A stretch of 64,000 bases of DNA from Sphingomonas sp. Root720. Lineage in GTDB: Bacteria > Pseudomonadota > Alphaproteobacteria > Sphingomonadales > Sphingomonadaceae. The stretch spans positions 430,565-494,564 of the forward strand of contig NZ_LMID01000011.1 in the NCBI RefSeq assembly GCF_001428605.1, written 5' to 3'. Positions 30,324 to 39,631 of the stretch are shown here, in pieces. Made by a program: the position numbers and the translations under genes. Position 1 is the first letter of the stretch, and every line of letters starts with the position of its first letter. The notes under the pieces are model-generated. The model saw only the letters and a list, made by a program, of their open reading frames with translations, was not told the DNA's origin and searched no databases.

Positions 30324-30953
30324 GTGAGCATCGGGAGGATATTGATCGCGGATGATCATCCGCTGATCCGGGAGGGCATCCAGCTTTCCATCAGGGCCCG
30401 GCATCCGGGCCATGTGGTCGACGTCGCGGGATCGATTGCCGAAGCCGAGGCACTGATCCAGCGCAACGGCACCTACAAGCTGCTGCTGCTCGACTATGAG
30501 CTGCCGGACGCCAACGGTTTCGGAGGCTTCTTCCGCCTCCAGCACATGCTCGGCCGCACGCCGATCGCGATCATTTCGGCCCATGACAGCGGACAGATGG
30601 TGGCCACCGCCCAGGCGGTGGGCGCCGCCGGCTTCCTGTCGAAGCGCCAGCCGCTCGAGACCACCGTCGCCGGTATCGAGATCATCCTCAGCGGCGGCAG
30701 GATCTTTCCGCCCTCCGCTGGGCCGGACGATATGATCGATATGTTGCGCAAGCGGCTCGACAGCCTGTCGGGCGCCCAGCGGCGCGTTCTCCTCGCGCTG
30801 GCGAGCGGCGATCTCAACAAGCAGATCGCCGCCGACCTCGGCGTTTCGGAGGCGACGATCAAGGCACATCTGTCGGCGATCTTTCGCAAGCTTGGCGTCA
30901 CCAATCGCACCCAGGCGATACTGATGATGCGTCCGCTGCTACAGCCTTCATGA
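30324..30953 (+). CDS. LuxR-family response regulator (NarL type), GTG start
   Basis: A 209-residue regulator: receiver domain with ILIADDHPLIREG, phospho-acceptor D57 in LLLLDYELPD, and a C-terminal LuxR helix-turn-helix (LASGDLNKQIAADLGVSEATIKAHLSAIFRKLG). It controls transcription on phosphorylation. I chose GTG 30324 because it directly precedes the first beta strand and GGGGA lies before it; earlier in-frame codons give a non-family N-terminus. The stop overlaps the kinase start (ATGA), so they are co-translated. Its targets may include its own divergent promoter region 30250-30323. Confidence 0.92.
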   Translation: MSIGRILIADDHPLIREGIQLSIRARHPGHVVDVAGSIAEAEALIQRNGTYKLLLLDYELPDANGFGGFFRLQHMLGRTPIAIISAHDSGQMVATAQAVGAAGFLSKRQPLETTVAGIEIILSGGRIFPPSAGPDDMIDMLRKRLDSLSGAQRRVLLALASGDLNKQIAADLGVSEATIKAHLSAIFRKLGVTNRTQAILMMRPLLQPS

Positions 30954-33439
30954 CGATAGCCCGGGTTCACCAGCACAGGCCGCGGCCGAGCTGGTTCCAG
31001 ATAGCCTTGATCGCCGCCGTCGGACCGGTGTTGCTGGCCGTCATGGCGATCTGGTTCGGCGCCGAAAGCCGACGCAGCGAGGGGGCTCGCCATGCCCTGC
31101 AGGAAAGCTTCGCCTACCAGCGCGAGATCGAGCACCTCTTCTCGCTGGTCAAGGATGCCGAAACCGGGCAGCGCGGCTATCTGGTCAGCGGAGACCGCTC
31201 CTTCCTCGAGCCCTATGACCATGCCAACGCCCGGATAGCCGGACAGATCAGGCGGCTCGAAGCGCTGCGTCCCGCATATGCCGACGACCGCGAATTCGAA
31301 CGGCTGAAGCGCCTCATAGCGGCGAAATTCGCCGAGATGCGCATGGTCGTCGAGATGCGCGACCGGGCCGGAGCCGATGCCGCGGCAGAGGGCGTGAAGC
31401 AAGGCGACGGCAAGCGACAGATGGATGCGATCCGGCGGATCGTTGGCCGGATGGAGCACCAGGCCGTTCGCGAGATGACCGCGTTCCAGCACAGCCGGGC
31501 ACGGCGCATCGCGCGCAACCAGACGATCATATGGGGTGCGATCGCCTTCACCGCCGCCGCCGCCTGCCTGTTCGGCTTTCTGATCGGCCGGGGCCGCCGA
31601 CTCAACAACCGGCTGGCCTTCGAGCGTACCGAAGCGGCGGCGCGCCAGCGTGCCATCTTCGACAGTGCGACCGATGCGATCCTGCTGATCAACCCGAGCG
31701 GCAGCATCGAGACGATCAACCCGGCCGCCGAACGCATGTTCGGCTATACCGCAGAGCAGCTGATCAGGCGCGACATCTCGACCCTGGTCGACATCGCGCC
31801 GGGCGACGGCGTGTTCCTCGAGCGCGTTGGCGTCCGCGACGGGCAGTTGCAGAGGACCGAACTGATCGATCTCAACGGCCGGGACGCCCATGGCGAGCCG
31901 GTTCCCGTCGACATCGTGCTGGGCACGCTCCCGCTGCCCGACGGCATCCATATCGTCGCGGCTCTGCGCGATGCCACCGGCCGCAAGGAGATCGACCGGC
32001 TCAAGGACGATTTCATCTCGACCGTCAGCCATGAACTGCGCACCCCGCTGACCTCGGTGGTCGGCTCGCTGAGCCTGTTGCGCAGCGGCGCTGCCGGGAC
32101 GTTGCCCCCCGAGGCGCAACGTCTCGCCGAGATCGCGGAGACCAACAGCCAGCGCCTGATCCGCCTGATCAACGACATTCTCGACATCGATCAGATCCGC
32201 AAGGGCCGGATGGCCTTCGAATATGCCGTGATCGACCTTCGCGACGTAATGACCAAGGCGGTCCATGCGATGCAGGGCCTGGCGGACCGCCGGTCGATCA
32301 CGATCGACACGCGGACGCCCCCCGCGCCCGTCATGGCCTGCGCCGACGCCGACCGCCTCGTCCAGGTTGCCGGCAACCTGCTCTCCAACGCGGTCAAATT
32401 CTCGCCCGAAGGTTCCACGGTGACGTTCGAGCTGATCGAGGGGCGCGAGGACCACGTCGTCCAGATCACCGACAGCGGCCCCGGGATCCCGCCGGAGTTC
32501 GCCGAGAACATCTTCCACCGCTTCGCCCGGGGCCGCCAGCCGTCCCGGCAGATCATCGCCGGCACCGGCCTCGGCCTCGCCATCTCGCGCGAGATCGTTC
32601 GCAGCCACGGCGGCGAGATATCGTTCGAGAACAGGAGCGAAGGCGGCGCGCGCTTCGCGTTCAGCGTGCCGCGCGACACCACCCAGGCTTCCGAACCGGT
32701 CACCATCGGCTCGGCGAGGTTGCTGATCTGTGAGGACGACGCCGACGCCGGACGCACGATCCAGTCGATCCTGACCGCGCACGGCTATGCCAGCGACCTC
32801 GTGTCGACGGTGCGGGAGGCGATCGCCCATGCCCGGTCCCAGCGCTATGCCGCAATCCTTCTCGACATGACGCTGGCCGATGCCGACGGAACCGACGTGA
32901 TCCGGGCGATCGTCGGCGACCCCAGCACCGGCAAACCGCCGATCATCGTCGTCTCGGGCATCGCGCCGCCGGCCGGTACCGACCACCAGCCCTTCGCCAG
33001 TTGGCTGCAGAAACCGTTCGATCCGCGGCGGCTGATCCAGCTCGTCCAGCGTGCGATCCGGCGCCAGGGTCAGAGCAAGGCGGTGATTCTCCACATCGAC
33101 GACGACAGCGACACGCGCGAGCTGTTCGCGGCTGCATTGGCCGGCCGCGGCCTGCTGCTCAACGCGAGCAGCCTGCTGTCGGCCCGGTCGATCCTCAGCG
33201 AACGCCGCCCCGACGCGATCGTGCTCGACCTCGGCCTGCCCGACGGGTCCGGGCTGGCCTTGCTGTCGGAGGTAAAATCCTGGGATAAACCCTTGCCGGT
33301 GATCGTTTATTCCGCCCAGGAGATGGATGAGGAAACCCGGCAGCTCGCCGACGCGGTGCTGGTCAAATCGCGTCGCGCGCTGCCTAAGCTAGCGTCGACG
33401 GTGCTCGACATCGTCGATCGCCATGGTGGACCACGATGA
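30950..33439 (+). CDS. Hybrid sensor histidine kinase: CHASE3-PAS-HisKA-HATPase-REC-REC
   Basis: An 829-residue kinase. TM about 15-37, periplasmic CHASE3-like domain (DAETGQRGYLVSGDRSFLEPY), TM about 193-213, PAS (IFDSATDAILLINPSGSIETINPAAERMFGY), HisKA with H361 in STVSHELRTPLTSVVG, HATPase with NLLSNAVKFSPEG and GTGLGLAIS, then two receiver domains with acceptors D639 (ILLDMTLAD) and D760 (IVLDLGLPDG). It autophosphorylates and relays to its own receivers or to the neighbouring regulators. It overlaps both flanking genes by 4 nt. Confidence 0.94.
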   Translation: MTIARVHQHRPRPSWFQIALIAAVGPVLLAVMAIWFGAESRRSEGARHALQESFAYQREIEHLFSLVKDAETGQRGYLVSGDRSFLEPYDHANARIAGQIRRLEALRPAYADDREFERLKRLIAAKFAEMRMVVEMRDRAGADAAAEGVKQGDGKRQMDAIRRIVGRMEHQAVREMTAFQHSRARRIARNQTIIWGAIAFTAAAACLFGFLIGRGRRLNNRLAFERTEAAARQRAIFDSATDAILLINPSGSIETINPAAERMFGYTAEQLIRRDISTLVDIAPGDGVFLERVGVRDGQLQRTELIDLNGRDAHGEPVPVDIVLGTLPLPDGIHIVAALRDATGRKEIDRLKDDFISTVSHELRTPLTSVVGSLSLLRSGAAGTLPPEAQRLAEIAETNSQRLIRLINDILDIDQIRKGRMAFEYAVIDLRDVMTKAVHAMQGLADRRSITIDTRTPPAPVMACADADRLVQVAGNLLSNAVKFSPEGSTVTFELIEGREDHVVQITDSGPGIPPEFAENIFHRFARGRQPSRQIIAGTGLGLAISREIVRSHGGEISFENRSEGGARFAFSVPRDTTQASEPVTIGSARLLICEDDADAGRTIQSILTAHGYASDLVSTVREAIAHARSQRYAAILLDMTLADADGTDVIRAIVGDPSTGKPPIIVVSGIAPPAGTDHQPFASWLQKPFDPRRLIQLVQRAIRRQGQSKAVILHIDDDSDTRELFAAALAGRGLLLNASSLLSARSILSERRPDAIVLDLGLPDGSGLALLSEVKSWDKPLPVIVYSAQEMDEETRQLADAVLVKSRRALPKLASTVLDIVDRHGGPR

Positions 33440-33816
33440 CCGAAAAGATCAGGATTCTCTATATCGACGACGAGCCGGACATCCGGCTGATCGTGGAGCT
33501 CGCCCTGCGCATCCGGCCCGGGATCGAGGTCCGCACCGCCGATTCCGGCGAAACGGGCCTCGCCGCGCTGCAATCCGGGGATTGGCGACCCGATCTGGCC
33601 ATGATCGACGTGATGATGCCGGGGCTGACCGGTCCCGACGTGCTCGCCGCGATGCTGGACGATCCGGATCTGGCGAGCATACCGGTGGTGTTCGTCACCG
33701 CGCGCGCCCGGCCGCAGGACGTCCGCGGCTATCTCGATCAAGGCGCCAAGGGGGTGATCACCAAGCCGTTCGATCCCATGACCCTGGCCGAACAGGTATT
33801 GGCCATCATCGCGTAG
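33436..33816 (+). CDS. Single-domain response regulator (CheY-like)
   Basis: A 126-residue receiver domain only: ILYIDDEPDIRLIV, phospho-acceptor D58 in AMIDVMMPG, Thr in VVFVTARA, Lys in VITKPFDP. No output domain, so it is either a phosphate shuttle or sink in the relay or acts by protein contact. Its ATG overlaps the hybrid kinase stop (ATGA), placing it as third gene of the operon. Confidence 0.93.
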   Translation: MTEKIRILYIDDEPDIRLIVELALRIRPGIEVRTADSGETGLAALQSGDWRPDLAMIDVMMPGLTGPDVLAAMLDDPDLASIPVVFVTARARPQDVRGYLDQGAKGVITKPFDPMTLAEQVLAIIA

Positions 33817-33839
33817 ACGGACCGGCCGCCGCCACGGGA

Positions 33840-33855
33840 AGTGATCAAAATCACT
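33840..33855. promoter_or_regulatory. CRP/FNR-type palindrome upstream of alpha-2-macroglobulin gene
   Basis: Perfect inverted repeat AGTGAT-CAAA-ATCACT, 46 bp before the ATG at 33902. Read as GTGA-N6-TCAC it matches the CRP core; read as xTGAT-N4-ATCAx it matches 8 of 10 FNR positions. Position fits control of the alpha-2-macroglobulin/pbpC operon. Confidence 0.45.
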
Positions 33856-33901
33856 GGCCTTCGCCGTCCGCGTGCCACAAGTTGCGTATCGAGGAGAGTC
33901 T

Positions 33902-36900
33902 ATGCGCGGCGTCCTGATACGGTTGGCTCCGGTCCTCCTGTTGCTTGCCTCCGTCGCCTCGTCGCAGGGCGGCGGACCGAGCGTGCTGTCGGCGAGCCCA
34001 GGCAACGACACCGGCGGCGTCCGCAGTTTCCAGATTCGTTTCTCGACACCGATGGTTCCGCTCGGCGAACCCCGCGCCCGCGGCCCCTTCGACGTCGATT
34101 GTCCGGTTGCCGGCAGCGGTCGCTGGTCCGACCAGCAGAGCTACAGCTATGCGTTCGCGGCTCCGCTGCCCGGCGGATCGCGCTGCACGCTGACCCTGCG
34201 CCCCGGGCTGAAGGCCCTGGACGGCACGCCGCTCGTCGGCCAGCATAACAGCTATGTCCTCGACAACGGCGCGCCCGATGCCCGCGCGGTCCTGCCCGCG
34301 CGCTACGGCGGATCGATCCAGCAGGACCAGACCTTCCTGATCTCGACCAACGTTCCGGCCGATCGCGCCTCGATCGCCCGCGAGGCCTATTGCGCGGTCG
34401 ACGGCATCGGCGAGAAGATGCCGGTCGACGTGCTTCCCACCGACGTGCCGCGCAAGCTGGTCGAAGGACTGTCGAACGACTACCGGCTCTCCAATTTCCT
34501 CGAGGAGGCCGGCCTGACGATCGAGCGCGCCCGCGCTCCGGGCGGGCTGCGCAATCTCGTCGCGCTACGCTGCCGCCGGCCGTTGCCGCCAGGCCGCGAC
34601 ATGGCGCTGATCTGGCCGAACACGATCAGCGGCGGCGGTCGCACCGCGCTGGAGACGCGCCGGTTCGACTATCGCGTGATCGACGAATTCACCGCGCGCT
34701 TCGAATGCACCCGCACCAATCCGCGCGCGGGCTGCAACCCGGTCGAGCCCGCCTATGTCCGCTTCACCGCACCGGTGCCGCGCGGCACCGCGGCGGCGAT
34801 TCGCATTCGTCTGCCCGACGGCACCAGCATCGCACCGGCCGGCTTCGACGAGGGCGAAGGCGCTACCCCCGCCCAGACCGTCCAGACCGCGAAGTTCGAG
34901 TTGGCGGCCGATCGTCCGGCCACCGCGGCCACCGTGCTGATGCCGGCGAGCGTCGCCGACGAGGCCGGCCGGCCGCTCGCCAATGCGCGCCGCTTCCCGC
35001 TGCCGGTCCGCTTCGACGCGGCGCCACCCCTGGCGAAGTTCGCCGCGACTTTCGGCATATTGGAGGCGAGCGAGGGCGGCGTACTCCCGCTCACCGTTCG
35101 CAACGTCGAGCCGAAACTGCTGGCAAAGGCGCTGCCGATCGATGGCAAGACACTGCGGCTGGGCACGTCCGACGGCGAGGTCGCGACGTGGCTGCGCAAG
35201 CTCGACGATGCCGAGGACAGCAATTTCACCAATGAAAAGCGCGGCAAGGAAACCGTCGCGGTCAACCATACCCGCGACACGCCGCTGCTCGCCCGCCAGC
35301 CGGGCCTGAAGCCGACCAGCATCCCGCTGCCCGGCAAGGGCAAGGCGTTCGAGGTGATCGGCATCCCGCTCGGCAAGCCCGGTTTCTACGTCGTTGAGGT
35401 CGCCAGTCCGACGCTCGGGCGCGCACTGCTCGGCCGCGACGCCGTCCGCTACGTCGCGACCGGGGCGCTCGTCACCGACATGGCGGTTCATTTCAAATGG
35501 GGAAGCGCCAGTTCGCTCGCGTGGGTGACCCGCCTCGACAGCGCCGAACCGGTTGCGGGGGCCGCGATCCAGGTCAGCGACGGCTGCACCGGCAAACCGC
35601 TCGCGCGCGGCACCACCGACGCCTCGGGCCGCCTGCTGATCCGCGACACGCTGCCCCGGCCGCAGACCTATGGCTGGTGCGACGGCGATACCCATCCGCT
35701 GATGGTGTCGGCCCGCAAGGACGGCGATTTCAGCTTCGCCCTGACAAGCTGGAGCAAGGGCCTCAGCCCCTACGACTTCGACATGCCCTTCCAATATGAG
35801 GAACGGCCGCTGATCTTCCACACCATCTTCGATCGTACGCTGATGCGCGCGGGCGAGACGGTGCACATGAAGCATGTCCTGCGCCGCCCGATCGCGACCG
35901 GATTCGCCCCACTGGCGGCGAAAGCGACGCTGATCCTGCGCCATCGCGGCTCGGACACCAGATATGAGATCCCGGTCGCGACGGGGCGCGACGGCATCGC
36001 GCTCAGCGAATGGAGCGCGCCCAAGGGCACGCCGCAGGGCGACTATGACCTGTCGCTGACGATCGGCAAGGACGAGGTCAGTTCCGGCCAATCGGTGCGG
36101 GTCGACGAATATCGCCTGCCGACGATGCGCGCGACCGTCACCGGGCCGAAGCAGGCGCTGGTGCGTCCGAAGACCGTGCCGGTGAACCTCTATGTCGGCT
36201 ATCTGTCGGGCGGCGGCGCGGCGAACCTGCCGGTCGCGGTCCGCACCAGTTTCGACCGGGCGACGCCGAGCCCCAAAGGCTGGGACGGCTGGAGCTTCGG
36301 CGGCACCTCCCTCGAGGAGGGCGTCACCCCGCTCGGCGACGACAATCGCGACGTCGCGGCGCCGCTGCCGGGTGTCCAGCTGCTCGCCCTGTCGCTCGAC
36401 AAGCAGGGCGCCGGACGCACCAGCATCGCCATCCCCGAGGCGGCGCGCGACGGCGCCGCCCTGACGGTCGAGATGGATTATCCCGACGCGAATGGCGAAA
36501 CGCTGACCGCGACCCAGCGGATGGTGCTCAACCCGGCCGCGCTGCAGCTCGGCATCCGCACCGACGGCTGGCTGATGAAGAAGGACGATCTGCGCTTCAA
36601 GCTGGTCGCGCTCGATCTCGACGGCAGGCCCATCCAGGGGCGCAGCGTCTCGGTCAAGCTCTACAGCCGCGAGATCATGTCGTCGCGGCGGCGGCTCGTC
36701 GGCGGCTTCTACGCCTATGAGAACAATGCGATGGTGACCCGGCTCAAACCGGGCTGCACCGTCTTCACCGACGCGCGCGGCCTCGCCGCGTGCAAGCTCG
36801 ACCCCGGCGTGTCGGGCGAGGTCTATGCGGTCGCGACGGTCCACGACGGTTCGGGCAACGAGGCCCGCGCGGTCACGTCGGTGTGGCTGGCCGGCGGCGA

Positions 36901-39631
36901 CTGGTGGTTCGGCGGCGACAATGGCGACCGCATGGACGTCATCCCCGAGAAGCGCGAGTATCGCGCGACCGACACCGCCCGCTTCCAGGTACGGATGCCG
37001 TTCCGCTCGGCGACCGCGCTCGTCACCGTCGAGCGCGAAGGCGTGCTGTCGAGCTTCGTCACGCAGCTGTCGGGCAAGGACCCGGTCGTCGAAGTGCCGC
37101 TGCTGGGCAGCTACGCTCCCGACGTCTATGTCTCGGTCCTCGCGGTGCGGGGGCGCGTGGCGGGCTGGCGGCTCTGGCTCGCCGATTTCGCGCGCAAATG
37201 GCACCTCCCCTTCTTCCAGGACCTGGCAGCCCGGCCGACCGCGCTGGTAGATCTCGCCAAACCGAGCTTCCGGCTGGGGGTCGCGAAGATCAACGTCGGC
37301 TGGGACCGGCACCGCCTCGCCGTCGACGTGCAGGCCGACCGCGCCCGATATCATGTCCGCGATCGGGCTCAGGTCGCCGTGAAGGTTACCGGTCCCGACG
37401 GCAGGCCGCCGCGGTCCGCCGAGATCGCCTTCGTCGCGGTCGACGAGGCGCTGCTGACGCTCGCCCCCAACGACAGCTGGAAGCTGCTCGACGCGATGAT
37501 GGGCGAACGGCCGCTGGGCGTGCTGACCTCGACCGCGCAGATGCAGGTCGTCGGCAAGCGTCATTATGGCCGCAAGGCGGTCGCCGCCGGCGGCGGCGGC
37601 GGCGGCGACCTGACCCAGGTCAACCGCGAGGATTTCCGCCCCGTGCTGCTGTGGAAAGGCCGCGTGCCGCTCGATGCCGCCGGGATGGCGCGGGTCGCGG
37701 TGCCGTTGTCCGACGCCCTCTCCTCCTTCCGGCTCGTCGCCGTCGCCAACGCCGGGGCGGACGGCTTCGGCACCGGCAGCACGACGGTCCGCACCCAGCA
37801 GGACCTCAGCATCTATTCGGGCGTCCCGCCGCTGGTGCGGTCGGGCGATCGCTACGGCGCCAGCTTCACCCTGCGCAACGGTTCGGAGCGTCCGATGACG
37901 GTGACCGCGCGGGTCGCCGCTAATCCTTCGATCGTGAAGGGGCCGCCGCTGACCGTCTCGCTGCCGGCCGGCGGTGCCAAGTCCGTCACTTGGTGGCTGA
38001 CCGCGCCGACCGGCCTCGACAAACTCGGCTGGACGGTGACGGCACGCTCGGCCGACGGCCGCTCCAGCGACCGGCTGACCGTCGGGCAGACGATCGTTCC
38101 CGCCGTTCCCGTCGACGTGTGGGCGGCAACCCTGCTTCGGGTCGGGCCGCAATCGCTCGTGCCGCTGACCCCGCCGATCGGCGCGCTGCCGGGGCGCGGC
38201 GGCGTCGAGGTGCGGCTGACCGACAGCATCGCACCGCCGCTCGATGGGGTTCGCTCCTATATGCGCGGCTATCCGTTCGACTGTTTCGAGCAGCGTCTGT
38301 CCAAGGCGGTCGTCGCCGGCGACATGGCGGCATGGAACGCGCTCGCCGCCGACATGCCTGCCTATCTCGATCGCGACGGGCTACTCCGCTACTTCCCCGA
38401 GGAGCGGATGGAAGGATCGGTCGCACTGACCGCCTATGTCCTGTCGATCACCGCCGAGGCGGGGCTGCCGATCCCCGAGGCCCAGCGCAGTCACATGGTC
38501 GCGGCGATGCGGTCGGTGGTCGAGGGGCAGCTGGGCCGCGACGTGCCCTGGTCCTACGACCCGCGCGCCGAGAAGCTCGCCGCGCTCGCCGCGCTCGCCC
38601 GCAACGGCGGATCGGACCCCAGCCTGTTCGGCCAGATTGGCATGGCGGCGCGCGACATGCAGACGTCGTCGCTGCTCGACTGGTTCGGCGCGCTGCTGCG
38701 TACGCCGGGCGCCGATCCGCGCGCCGTCACCGAAGCCGAGAGCGCGCTGCGGTCGCGGATCGCCTATGAAGGGTCGCGCCTCGATTTCGTCGACAGCGCC
38801 ACCGCACCGTGGTGGATGATGAGTTCGGGCGACGAGATCGCGAACCGCGCCATCGCGATCCTTGCCGGCCGCCCGGGCTGGCAGGACGAGCTGCCGCGCC
38901 TTGTCGTCGGCGCGGCGCTCCGCCAGCAGCGCGGCCATTGGGATACCACCACCGCCAACGCCTGGGGGGCGGTCGCGGCGCGGCGCTTCGCCAGCCTCTA
39001 TCCGCCGGGTGCGATCAGCGGCACGACCGAGGTCGACCTGCTCGGCCTGTCGCGGATGGCGCGCTGGCCCTCGGCCGAACCGGCGCTGCTACGCTTCCCG
39101 CTGCCGAAGGAGCCCGCGCCGATCCGGCTGTCGCATCCGGGCGACGCGGGGCCCTGGGCGCAGATCCGGATTTCCGCGGCGGTGCCGATGAAGCAGCCCT
39201 TCTTCGGCGGCTACCGGGTCGACCGCCAGGTCGAGGTCATCCAGCGCCGCGATCCGAAGAAGCTGAGCAAGGGCGACGTGCTGCGCATCCGGCTGACGGT
39301 CGACGCCGGGGCCGAACGCAACTGGGTGGTGGTCAGCGACCCGATCCCGGCGGGCGCCACCATCGTCGGCGATCTCGGAGGCCAGTCGGCGACGCTCGCG
39401 GCGCAGGCCTCCGGCGGCGACGGCGTCAGCCCCGCTTATGTCGAGCGCGGCCAGGATGCGTGGCGCGGCTATTACCAGTGGGTGCCGCGCGGTCGCTTCA
39501 CCGTCGAATATGCGGTGCGGCTGAACGCGCCGGGCCGCTTCCAGATGCCGCCGACCCGCGTCCAGGCAATGTACTCGCCCGAGATCCGCGCCGCGCTGCC
39601 CAACCGAACGGTGGCGGTCTTCCCCCAGTGA
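33902..39631 (+). CDS. Bacterial alpha-2-macroglobulin, thioester-containing, non-lipoprotein
   Basis: A 1909-residue periplasmic protease trap. Signal peptide MRGVLIRLAPVLLLLASVAS, then a tandem macroglobulin-domain body, bait-like region, and the thioester domain with C1461-F-E-Q1464 in YPFDCFEQRL. In such proteins a protease cleaves the bait, the thioester reacts and the protease is trapped. E. coli YfhM has a lipobox Cys; here none is seen, so it is likely soluble in the periplasm. ATG 33902 is preceded by GAGGAGA. The stop overlaps the GTG of pbpC, matching the well-known yfhM-pbpC pairing in envelope defence and repair. Confidence 0.93.
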   Translation: MRGVLIRLAPVLLLLASVASSQGGGPSVLSASPGNDTGGVRSFQIRFSTPMVPLGEPRARGPFDVDCPVAGSGRWSDQQSYSYAFAAPLPGGSRCTLTLRPGLKALDGTPLVGQHNSYVLDNGAPDARAVLPARYGGSIQQDQTFLISTNVPADRASIAREAYCAVDGIGEKMPVDVLPTDVPRKLVEGLSNDYRLSNFLEEAGLTIERARAPGGLRNLVALRCRRPLPPGRDMALIWPNTISGGGRTALETRRFDYRVIDEFTARFECTRTNPRAGCNPVEPAYVRFTAPVPRGTAAAIRIRLPDGTSIAPAGFDEGEGATPAQTVQTAKFELAADRPATAATVLMPASVADEAGRPLANARRFPLPVRFDAAPPLAKFAATFGILEASEGGVLPLTVRNVEPKLLAKALPIDGKTLRLGTSDGEVATWLRKLDDAEDSNFTNEKRGKETVAVNHTRDTPLLARQPGLKPTSIPLPGKGKAFEVIGIPLGKPGFYVVEVASPTLGRALLGRDAVRYVATGALVTDMAVHFKWGSASSLAWVTRLDSAEPVAGAAIQVSDGCTGKPLARGTTDASGRLLIRDTLPRPQTYGWCDGDTHPLMVSARKDGDFSFALTSWSKGLSPYDFDMPFQYEERPLIFHTIFDRTLMRAGETVHMKHVLRRPIATGFAPLAAKATLILRHRGSDTRYEIPVATGRDGIALSEWSAPKGTPQGDYDLSLTIGKDEVSSGQSVRVDEYRLPTMRATVTGPKQALVRPKTVPVNLYVGYLSGGGAANLPVAVRTSFDRATPSPKGWDGWSFGGTSLEEGVTPLGDDNRDVAAPLPGVQLLALSLDKQGAGRTSIAIPEAARDGAALTVEMDYPDANGETLTATQRMVLNPAALQLGIRTDGWLMKKDDLRFKLVALDLDGRPIQGRSVSVKLYSREIMSSRRRLVGGFYAYENNAMVTRLKPGCTVFTDARGLAACKLDPGVSGEVYAVATVHDGSGNEARAVTSVWLAGGDWWFGGDNGDRMDVIPEKREYRATDTARFQVRMPFRSATALVTVEREGVLSSFVTQLSGKDPVVEVPLLGSYAPDVYVSVLAVRGRVAGWRLWLADFARKWHLPFFQDLAARPTALVDLAKPSFRLGVAKINVGWDRHRLAVDVQADRARYHVRDRAQVAVKVTGPDGRPPRSAEIAFVAVDEALLTLAPNDSWKLLDAMMGERPLGVLTSTAQMQVVGKRHYGRKAVAAGGGGGGDLTQVNREDFRPVLLWKGRVPLDAAGMARVAVPLSDALSSFRLVAVANAGADGFGTGSTTVRTQQDLSIYSGVPPLVRSGDRYGASFTLRNGSERPMTVTARVAANPSIVKGPPLTVSLPAGGAKSVTWWLTAPTGLDKLGWTVTARSADGRSSDRLTVGQTIVPAVPVDVWAATLLRVGPQSLVPLTPPIGALPGRGGVEVRLTDSIAPPLDGVRSYMRGYPFDCFEQRLSKAVVAGDMAAWNALAADMPAYLDRDGLLRYFPEERMEGSVALTAYVLSITAEAGLPIPEAQRSHMVAAMRSVVEGQLGRDVPWSYDPRAEKLAALAALARNGGSDPSLFGQIGMAARDMQTSSLLDWFGALLRTPGADPRAVTEAESALRSRIAYEGSRLDFVDSATAPWWMMSSGDEIANRAIAILAGRPGWQDELPRLVVGAALRQQRGHWDTTTANAWGAVAARRFASLYPPGAISGTTEVDLLGLSRMARWPSAEPALLRFPLPKEPAPIRLSHPGDAGPWAQIRISAAVPMKQPFFGGYRVDRQVEVIQRRDPKKLSKGDVLRIRLTVDAGAERNWVVVSDPIPAGATIVGDLGGQSATLAAQASGGDGVSPAYVERGQDAWRGYYQWVPRGRFTVEYAVRLNAPGRFQMPPTRVQAMYSPEIRAALPNRTVAVFPQ

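Noticed and set aside
34565..38152. 1195-codon open frame antisense to alpha-2-macroglobulin
   Set aside because: Composition (Arg, Gln, Asp, Ala) is that of a shadow frame; the plus-strand gene has a full domain set, signal peptide and thioester motif.
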